Origin: Setomelanomma holmii
Lineage: Eukaryota > Ascomycota > Dothideomycetes > Pleosporales > Phaeosphaeriaceae
Assembly: GCA_010015745.1 (NCBI GenBank)
Contig: ML978157.1
Coordinates: forward strand, 473,713 to 537,712
Direction: 5' to 3'
DNA: 64,000 bases
Part shown: piece after piece, positions 56,315 to 64,000 of the stretch
Position numbering within the stretch: position 1 is the stretch's first letter
Layout: each line of letters starts with the position of its first letter
Translations under genes and position numbers: made by a program
The notes under the pieces: model-generated
Seen by the model: only the letters and a program-made list of their open reading frames with translations
What the model was told of the DNA's origin: nothing
Database searches by the model: none

Positions 56315-59175
56315 ATGGCCCGCGGCGCTGCAGCCTCCTCGCACAGGGACGATCAAGACGACCCAGCCCAGGGAGAGTCCAAGGCCAGCAAGCGGCGGTG
56401 CGTCCAGTCAGCTTGTGTTCCATGTCGCAAGCGGAAATCTAAAGTGAGTTGACTCGTACTATGCCCGACGGCTCCGTGCAGTGGTTTGATGTTGAAGACG
56501 GCCCTCCGCGGACATCCAACACCGAGCTTTTTGTCTCTGGCCCGCAGGTCGGACCCAGCTTCCGCTCCTCTGAGAGTCGCTGCTGACACCAGCCCTACAG
56601 TGCGACGGCGGCACTCCCGTATGCGCGACCTGCACGGCCGTCTACAAAACAGAATGCTTCTATGACCCTGAAAGCGAAAGCCGTCGCTCAAAAGCAGCGT
56701 CTACCTCCGCCCCGAGCGCAGGCACAAAGCGCGATGCTTCAGTCGTCACTTCCTCACCGTCCAGCAGCAACAGTGCATCCAGTGCCGAGTTCATTATCAG
56801 GTCTCTACGCCAGCTTCCCGAGGAGCACGTCCACGAGTTCATCTCACACATTCGCAAAGACCCCAAAGCTGACATACCGACCCTTGCTGAATCATGGCGC
56901 AAGAACGTGAGCCTGCCACCCAGCGCACCTCTCGAAAGCCTCAGCCTGGAATCGGACCTGAGTGTGCTGCTCGGAAAGCCGGCAATCACGCACTATGGTC
57001 AGAGCACACACTTTGGTCACTCGGCTGGTCTGGGTCTGGTTCCTGAAGATGAAAACTTTGGAGTTGGCCAGGTACGGACCCGCAATCCGCATCTCAATCG
57101 CAAAGGGACGACGTGGACGACTGTGACAAGTGACCTGGCTTTTGTCGAGAAACTGCTTATCCTTTACTTCACGTGGAACCATCCCTTCTACATCCTCTTC
57201 AGCCGCGAGTGTTTCTACAAAGACTTCAGAGCCGGTCGCGACAAATACTGCTCACCTCTGCTGGTCAACGCTATCTGCGCCTACGCATGTCATCTCACAG
57301 ACGACCCCGCCGGACGAACAGACCCTTCCAACTTCCGCACCGCCGGCGACCACTTCTTTGCGGAAGCGAGGAGGCTCCTGTTCGAAGATGAGACACCGAG
57401 CCTGACAACTACACAAGCACTCTGTGTCATGTCCATGCGCGAGCCGAGCGCTGGGCGCGACAGTCCCGGCTTCAGTTACATTGGCAGATGCATGCGCATG
57501 TGTGTTGAGCTTGGTCTGCATCTTAACAATAGCGCGAGCCCGATGTTAGGGCTGACGCCGAGCGAGATTGAGGTTAGGAAGGTCACTTTCTGGGGCTGCT
57601 ACACTGTAGACTCGTGAGTTCAGACAGTCTTCTTCCATTGTTACTTGCTGACGCTACGCAGAGTATATTCCATTTGCTTGGGTCGTATCGCCCAATTGCC
57701 CCGAGCAGCCGTTACTCTTGACAAACCTATACTCGAAGAGGTACCCGAAATCCCCGAAGCATTTCCTGGCGCAGCGCGTGTACAGCCTGGTATCGTCACA
57801 ACACGCATGTTTCTTCAGGAATTCACAATGCTCTCAGAGCTCATCAACGATAACAATTACATTTTCTACGCACCAAAGGAGCGTCTTACAAGCTCAAAGT
57901 TGCTAGAGTGCTACAATAAATATCAGGCTTGGTACCGGAAGCTACCGTCACAATTAGCAATCGAGGGGAAGAAGCACCCGGAGCCACACGTCCTCGTTCT
58001 ACAGTATGCTTGCTCCAATCCTCATGATACGGTCCTGTGTTGACAAAGACAGTATGCTCTACCACACGATCATCGTGCACCTTTTCCGTCCGATGTTGAA
58101 GGTTGAGCTCATTCACTCGGATTTGCGGCCACGCGACATATGTATTGAAGCTGCGAACAAGGTTTCAAGCATCGTCAGAATCTACCGGCAGTCCTACGAT
58201 TTCCGCGTTGCACACCTGCTCATACCACACATATTGCTATCTGTCAGCATAGTACATCTTCTGTACTCCAAAGATAACCGAACCTCCTACCAAAACCTTA
58301 TTGAGGGACTCCAAGGTCTCGAAGACGTCCACGTATGTCATTACTTTGGAGCTCGCAGCTTTCGGATACTACACACGTTAGCAAAGACGTGGAACCTTGC
58401 ATGGCCGGAGGAGATGCGCAACTCCAAACTTGTTCCAAAGAGCAATCCGGACAAGCCACGAGGAACTGTCAGCCCACCGCCGGACCCCCTATTGGTGGCT
58501 CCAAATTCAATCACAGCTACGGCTGACCGTATGGGACCGAACATACCCTATCCGCCCATTGGCCATCCACAAAGACGAGAGAGTCTCACTATGTTCGGAG
58601 GACAGGCCGGTCTTCAAATTGCGACTCATCCCGTCATATCTCGGCCCGGCAGTGTTCCATCGCACCAGTCCCCCGTCGTTGGCCACACTCCCGCCCAGCC
58701 TTACACCAACACGCTACCACTATCTTCGTACCAGTACTCCCAGTCAATGGCAACAGTTCCATCCAATGCGCCTGCAGCAATAAGTTCACCCAATACCGAC
58801 ACGGCCGAGACACTTTTTTGGAATCCCATACCCGGTATGCCTGGTCCGATACTGCCGCGCAGCAACTATCAAATCAGCCCCATGGGACTTGACAGCGTGC
58901 TGCAATCAACAGACATGGGCGATCGACTCGGACGAGATGGATTCAAGATGAGCGAGGATTGGCAGTCGTCCCACGTGAACGGATTCGATGATGCAGGAAC
59001 CAACAACGGTTTCACAGCGCCACACAGTCAAGCAGGCGCTGGCTACCTCCACCGATCGACGAGCTACGCGCAGCCGGATGCGGTCACATACCAGCATTCG
59101 CCGCACACTGCGCATCACAGACACGCAGGCCAGGAGGAATATGATGGGGCTTGGTACAACAGTCAAATGAGTTGA
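56315..59175 (+). CDS. Zn2Cys6 transcription factor
   Basis: 868 residues from exons 56315-56443, 56601-57613, 57662-58003 and 58053-59175. The zinc cluster CVPCRKRKSK / CDGGTPVCATC / EC is split by the 157-nt first intron exactly before its third cysteine; the other introns are 48-49 nt. The central fungal_trans domain (~200-560) contains FVEKLLILYFTWNHPFYILF, YIGRCMRMCVELGLHLN, VRKVTFWGCYTVDSVYSIC and HTIIVHLFRPMLKVEL. The C-terminal ~300 residues are Ser/Pro/Gln/His-rich and may hold the activation domain. The layout is close to nitrogen- or carbon-pathway activators of the NirA/XlnR kind. The target genes cannot be inferred; no adjacent pathway cluster. Confidence 0.9.
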
Positions 59176-59692
59176 CACCGAGACAATGTTGCTACGATGT
59201 TGAAAGCATGGGCCTGAACCGAGAATACCTCGATTAAAATGTTGTAATATACTCGATTGTGGAAGAGGGACTTGGGGCGGCAAGCGTATACATTTTCGGT
59301 CGTTTTGAAGGCTGGGTTAGATGATGTACGAGAGCGAGGTTACGGCGACGAGGATTGGCCGATTTCCTAGAGTCTAAGGGGGACGAGGACAGGGTGGGGT
59401 TTAGAAATGCTGCTAGGCATTAGAAACTAGATCCGTGTTGTTGCAAATACATAGTACCACTTAACTCGTCCTAAACTCCTCTATGAGATGAGGCGCGGAA
59501 ACAGCGCCGGTCCAGCTACTTTTGCATTAATGTGCCTGGAGCAGATCAGCTCGTTCAACATTAAATTTACGTATAGCCCAACATGTACAAAAAAGGGTAT
59601 CCCAAAAAGCCTAATAAAATCCCAGAATCCCAAAACTCCTGTCTCAGATGAATCATCCCAAATGACTGATTATGGCTGCCACCAACCTCGCT
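59176..59692. other. Convergent 3' intergenic stretch
   Basis: Holds the 3' ends of the Zn2Cys6 gene (plus) and the RhoGAP gene (minus). No additional gene recognised. Confidence 0.5.
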
Positions 59693-62297
59693 TCACCGCA
59701 CGCCCTTCTCGTCTTCTCGATTCCACCGCCCCGCCTCAACAAGCACACTCGCCGTCCCCGCACGCTCTTCATACAACTTCCTCAAATCATCCACAGACTG
59801 CTTCTTGAGATTGAGCTTCTTGGGCGTCAACATCTTTCTATCCAGACACGGATCGACCGGTGGATTCCGGGCTTCGAAGCTTGGCATTCTGTGTAAGAGA
59901 CCGGGGCTCACGGCGCGAGGCTTCGGGCCGGGGACGGGCAGGGATGTGGATTTGGAGGGAGGACGGTTTGTGATGGGGTTAACGGGGGTGCTTGGGTAAA
60001 CGGGGCGGGCGAGGCCGGTGATGGTGGGGATGCGGTTTGCTGAGGCGGGGATGTTTGGGCGGCGGAATTCCACGGCCGATGCTAGTTTGGAGTCTAGGCT
60101 TGATGGCGAGGTCGTGATTGTGGGTGACGCATGTTGGATAGGTGTGAATGGCACAGGTGATGGGCCTCCTCTTGACGTCGATATTTCGCCTGCTCCATTG
60201 CCAGTGGATAGGGTGTGTATATTCGCGAGACCTGGTAGAGCCCTTGGTCCATGTGTTTGACTCGCGCTCGTCGATCGCGAGCCACCATCATTCCACATTG
60301 ATCCTGGCGTTGGCGCGACAACAGATTTCTCCACGTTATCAACCTGCGTTGCTGTCAGGGTCTTCCTTTTCGGAACGTTGAGTTGAGCAGCAAATGCGGG
60401 CACAGGATGATAGTCCCTTTGAGTGCTCGACGATTCTGATGAAGAAGCAGGAACAGAATTGGAATTTCGCATACCAGACTTCTCATCTGAGCCTTGATTA
60501 AGCCGCGGAGGGAGCGGTGGTGCACCATCCCCGTCGTTTCTCCGAGGAGCAAAGCCGTCGGTGGTGGTTGCATAGGTGATTGGTGACTCTGCTACGTCTC
60601 CTGGTGCATCTGAGATCACTGTTGAATATCTTGGAGGTGGTACCTGTAGTGGTGGCGCAGGTTTTCGCCTTGCTGATTCGGTGGACGACTTCGCCGATGG
60701 TACGCGAGATCGTGGCGGTAGAGGAGGGGGCTTGTCATCGTGTGATACCTCGGGGTAGGGCTTCGAATATGCTTCGAACGACTTTTCGTTATCCTCCAGG
60801 GTGATACCGCTAGTCTGCTCTTCTAAAGAATCTCTACCTTCACCCGACTTTCGCTTCTCTTCCACAGGATCATCCCAGTCAGCCTCATGTTCTGGTAACT
60901 TCAGCTCTTCGCTGAAGACGTCTGCGGACTGCTCGCATGCTTCACGGAGGCCGTTAGACCACCTGTCAATTGCGTGCGTGAATATTCTCCTGATGATCGA
61001 AGACATCTTAGCATCCTCAATCTGATCTGGTCCACACAGTAGCGCTGGAGCGAAGCAAACAGCCAGGTTCTCGGCAGTCATCTTGTTTTCTTCTTGTCGT
61101 GCAGCCACCGCATCGAGCAATGGCAAGAGATGCCTAACAATGATCTCGCGCGATATGCCAGGTAGCAGCGACCATTCCGAGCTTGGGGAAAAGAGATCCT
61201 TCAGGCGGTCCAGGTCAGGAACGTCTTGGGCATCACCATAAAGTCTCCTCAGGTCCTTGTAGGACTCGATGGGGAATATAGGTTGTCGCAATGAAGCGTA
61301 CCACGCCTTGATCAGCGCCGCGGCCATGAAACACGAGTAGGCGTCCTTAGGGTCTACTTCGGCGAGAATCTCGTCCTGGAGCTCAGCATTTGGGTATGGT
61401 GGAACTGGCAGCGTGACTCCATTGTCCTTCCAGATGATGTACTTCTGGCCTCTGTCGTAAGCCTCCTTCAGCACTTCTCGTAGCTTCGCATGTGCTGGAA
61501 CGCGGAACAAGCCTTCGGAGGTGACGTTCTGTTCGAGGAGCAGGAAGCTCGTGGTTTCGCGTAGTACTCGTGGGAATCGTGTTCGACCGTTGCTGCTTTT
61601 TGGGAACGGATTGCGCGCTCCGAAGGCACGGCGGCCTGTGGCATGTTGCACAAATATATCATCGGAGATGCGGCGGTCGGTCAGGTAGGTGGAGGAGGGT
61701 ATGAGGAGGCTCTCGACCTGGATCTGTTGGGCGAGGTTGGTCAAGCTGGAGGCTACACCAGTCAACGCTCGCGCTTGGAATGTGTACACAGAACATACCA
61801 TGGTAGATCTTCCTCCTGAACTTGGGGCTCACAATGGTAGAGAAGATCTCGGTGAGGATCCGTACCCATGCCTTTTCGTGCACGATGTATAGCTTCTGCA
61901 GCCGTTTGCGCATCGCCCTTGACAGGACATGGTACGCCTGGAGGAACCATCCCCAGCCCGGGCGGTGCTTCTTCGTCGTTGCGCCTGTGTCCCCATCGCC
62001 CGCAAAGAAGACCACTTCATATTCATATCCCTTCAGCAAGTCGTCTTCTTCGGGCAGGCGAGCAAGGACGTAAGGCAGGAGCGAATCGAAGTCGGTCTCA
62101 TGGGTGTCGGGCATGGCTGCTGCATTCAGAATGAAGACGGGCCTGCCCTCTTTGGAAGGCAGCGGCGAGCGGTACAAGATGGAAGTCGCGGCCTTTGCCA
62201 TGGCGGTTGAATAATCGGAGCTCTGTCGAGGCGGAGGCACAGCTGAGAGGGAGGAGCTCCGCAGCCTGTTGGCTACCTTCGCGCGCATGCCACTCAT
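59693..62297 (-). CDS. RhoGAP with N-terminal BCH/Sec14-like domain (Ecm25/p50RhoGAP type)
   Basis: 852 residues from exons 62297-61799 and 61752-59693 (46-nt intron, GTATGT...GTAG). Residues ~50-185 form a divergent CRAL-TRIO/BCH domain (YEYEVVFFAGDGDTGATTKK, WGWFLQAYHVLSRAMRKRLQ, LYIVHEKAWVRILTEIFSTI). The RhoGAP domain (~220-430) has FGARNPFP, the arginine finger in EGLFRVPAHAKLREV, and NKMTAENLAVCFAPALL. It would accelerate GTP hydrolysis by a Rho-type GTPase at membranes. The C-terminal ~420 residues are disordered with Pro-rich SH3-type motifs (PPPLPPRSRVP, APPLPPRLN). The domain pair matches animal p50RhoGAP and yeast Ecm25. Confidence 0.92.
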
Positions 62298-62860
62298 GGC
62301 GACGGGCGGGAATGTTGGAGGAAGCCGATGTCAGCGAGCTCGTATTTGGAGGATCGGTGAGAGAATGCGGTGATCGGACAGGTGCGGAGCGATGATGGAG
62401 GGGCTGATGGCTGTGCGAAAGCTGGCGGTGCAGGGGGGTCTATGTTTACATGGAATGACGTTGCCGACAGCGGAAGGAGCCGATGCTAGCGGCGCTTGAT
62501 GTGGCTGCTCGTGATTCGAACGTGGCGGACAGCAACTATCAAGTTTCATATGCTTTCGTAGCTGGAATTGTCAATATATCCGCTTTGACTGATATAGCGT
62601 CCAGATCTTTGTGGATGACGAGTCTTACGCGCGCCATAGGTCACACAAGAGGACTTGTGTAATGGTGGGCATTCCGTCAATCATACATATCTCACTGGAC
62701 ATCTCTCTTCTCTTTCCATAATTGCGCCAAGATCTCGTGCTTCTGCCCAGATGATCATCCGGATTCATTCAACAATGGACACACGCGTCCAGCCTTATCA
62801 CACCTACTTCAGACAGATGTTGAATACGTATGCTCACAAGCGATGCTTCCCATATTCTTC
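62298..62860. other. Intergenic stretch
   Basis: RhoGAP promoter and the 3' flank of the Rqc1 gene, both minus strand. A T-loop-like GTTCGAATC at ~62512 on the minus strand lacks flanking stems, so no tRNA is called. Confidence 0.5.
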
Positions 62861-64000
62861 CTAGTCCGTCTCAGATTCCACATCCAGGTCGTGCTGGTTT
62901 TGGCCATCTTGGTTAAAGACTACCTCGACGCCTGCATCCTGCAATCGCATGCGCACAGTCTGAAAACGGTCAGAATTTCTCCTGAACTCTGCCATGTTGC
63001 TGCCTGCGCCCTCAAGAGCACCAATAAGGTTTTGCTCAGTAATGCCTTCCCCCACGAGATTCTCGATGTTGATGCTTTGGAAGTACCGACGCAGCTCTTC
63101 AAGATCAGCAAGCAGCTGAGCACGATTTGCAGGGTTGCGCTGCCCACCAGCCGACCCGACCCCGGACAAGTCGTACGACTGCAGACTATCGTCTGGCGGT
63201 AGGGGATCAGAGACTGATGTGAACCTTGACTTTACACGCATGTCAAGAAGCGCCATCAGGCTTTGGTTGTCGGAGAGGATGACGTGCCTTGCCAGGTCAA
63301 CCTCTGGTATTTGCGCGAGCCAGTAGGGATCCTCGCCCGCGCCTAGCTCGTCTTCAAAAGTGTAACAGACTTCGACTAGCAAACTTGTAGCCTCGGTCGT
63401 GTTCCATAGGTCTTTGGCCTTTGGTACGTAAAGCTGACAGAGTATCTCTTGGTAGTCATTATTTGGTTCCTTGCCCCATACTGGTTTTGGTATCGGTGAT
63501 ATATCGAGCTCCTTGCACAACCGCGAAGCTAGCCAGGGATACTCCTTGATTGCATTTCGTAATGTTGAGCGTGCCTTTTGTGGTTGCTTTAAACGATCGT
63601 GGGCCAAGGCGACGCTGAAGGCCAGGTTCGGTGGGACCTTCCAGAGCCGCTGCAGATAGTCTGTCTCTACCAGGTCCACCACTGCTCGTGGATCGCGTCC
63701 ACGTAGTGCTAGCTGGTCGATGATGAGTCGAATGCAGTATGGGTCTTGTTCCGGATCCATGGAGAGCATTAGCTTTGCCCACTCGAAGGCTGTGCGCCAG
63801 GTCGCTCGAACAGTCAATGTTCCGATATACCTCCAAATTGCTAGCCAGAACTCGCGATTCTCTGGACGGCGGAAGTCGAGACGTGCCTTGCCAGCCGCAA
63901 GATTATTTGAAAGTGTCGAATGTACAGAACGACCAAATGTGAACAAAGCGCGCTCGAGTAGGTCTGAAGCAGTTGCGTTATCACGCTGTTGTTTAGCAAT
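62861..64000 (-). CDS. RQC1: Rqc1/TCF25 ribosome-quality-control factor (5' end outside window)
   Basis: The frame runs from the window edge (reading IAKQQRDNATASDLLERALF) to a TGA at 62861, about 379 codons, no intron seen. The TCF25 domain is recognised by DLLERALFTFGRSVHSTLS, NREFWLAIWRYIGTLTVRAT, DPEQDPYCIRLIIDQLALRG, LPPNLAFS-like VPPNLAFSVALAHDRL and KARSTLRNAIKEYPWLASRL, a TPR-like helical array. Rqc1 works with Ltn1 and Cdc48 on stalled 60S subunits to degrade nascent chains. The C-terminus is acidic. The N-terminal basic and early helical region lies beyond 64000. Confidence 0.9.
   Translation of the reverse strand: MAKQQRDNATASDLLERALFTFGRSVHSTLSNNLAAGKARLDFRRPENREFWLAIWRYIGTLTVRATWRTAFEWAKLMLSMDPEQDPYCIRLIIDQLALRGRDPRAVVDLVETDYLQRLWKVPPNLAFSVALAHDRLKQPQKARSTLRNAIKEYPWLASRLCKELDISPIPKPVWGKEPNNDYQEILCQLYVPKAKDLWNTTEATSLLVEVCYTFEDELGAGEDPYWLAQIPEVDLARHVILSDNQSLMALLDMRVKSRFTSVSDPLPPDDSLQSYDLSGVGSAGGQRNPANRAQLLADLEELRRYFQSINIENLVGEGITEQNLIGALEGAGSNMAEFRRNSDRFQTVRMRLQDAGVEVVFNQDGQNQHDLDVESETD

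Noticed and set aside
62500..62530. Possible tRNA T-loop (GTTCGAATC on the minus strand)
   Set aside because: Flanking bases do not form a T stem and no anticodon or acceptor stem is present.

Overview
This 64-kb window is nuclear DNA of a filamentous ascomycete (Pezizomycotina). A Dothideomycete is my best guess, but the sequence alone does not prove it. The evidence is the gene content (HET-domain protein, STAND/NACHT NTPase, Zn2Cys6 factor, fungal 7-TM rhodopsin-like domain, F-box proteins), the short introns (mostly 43-65 nt, GT...CTAAC/CTGAC...AG) and the dense packing of genes on both strands. No tRNA, rRNA or clear transposon was found.

Layout. 1-13 kb is the accessory-looking part. 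It holds a broken HET gene, an intact gene fusing a 7-TM fungal rhodopsin-like domain to an FHS-type (FucP-like) sugar transporter, a frameshifted F-box-like relic, an orphan open frame with a C-terminal membrane helix, an alginate-lyase-family gene with one in-frame stop, and about 2 kb of gene-poor DNA with a hairpin. 13-34 kb is mostly housekeeping: Grx5, a coiled-coil protein, cytochrome c peroxidase, an F-box protein, an anion:cation-symporter-type MFS permease (with a GC-AG intron), a second coiled-coil protein, ribosomal uS12 (Rps23), nuclear-membrane Ima1, mitochondrial uL24m, Alg14, eIF2B-beta and the lipin phosphatase Nem1. 35-44 kb holds a DUF7708-like/NACHT STAND NTPase, an SDR-polysaccharide deacetylase fusion and an ammonium transporter. 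44-64 kb holds an Efm6-type methyltransferase, a small orphan, a Y_phosphatase3 phosphatase, methionine aminopeptidase 2, a mitochondrial J protein, VDAC, chorismate synthase, a Zn2Cys6 factor, a BCH/Sec14-like RhoGAP and the 3' part of Rqc1/TCF25, which runs off the window end.

How the genes relate. There is no operon or convincing metabolite cluster. Several pairs are head to head and could share a promoter: Ima1/uL24m, eIF2B-beta/Nem1, ammonium transporter/Efm6, MetAP2/J protein and coiled-coil/Rps23. Mitochondrial functions recur (Grx5, CCP, uL24m, J protein, VDAC), but the genes are scattered. The most unusual items are the two domain fusions (rhodopsin-FucP and SDR-NodB) and the unresolved 531-nt interval inside the STAND gene. 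Exon boundaries were placed by hand from splice motifs, reading phase and family expectation, with no transcript support.
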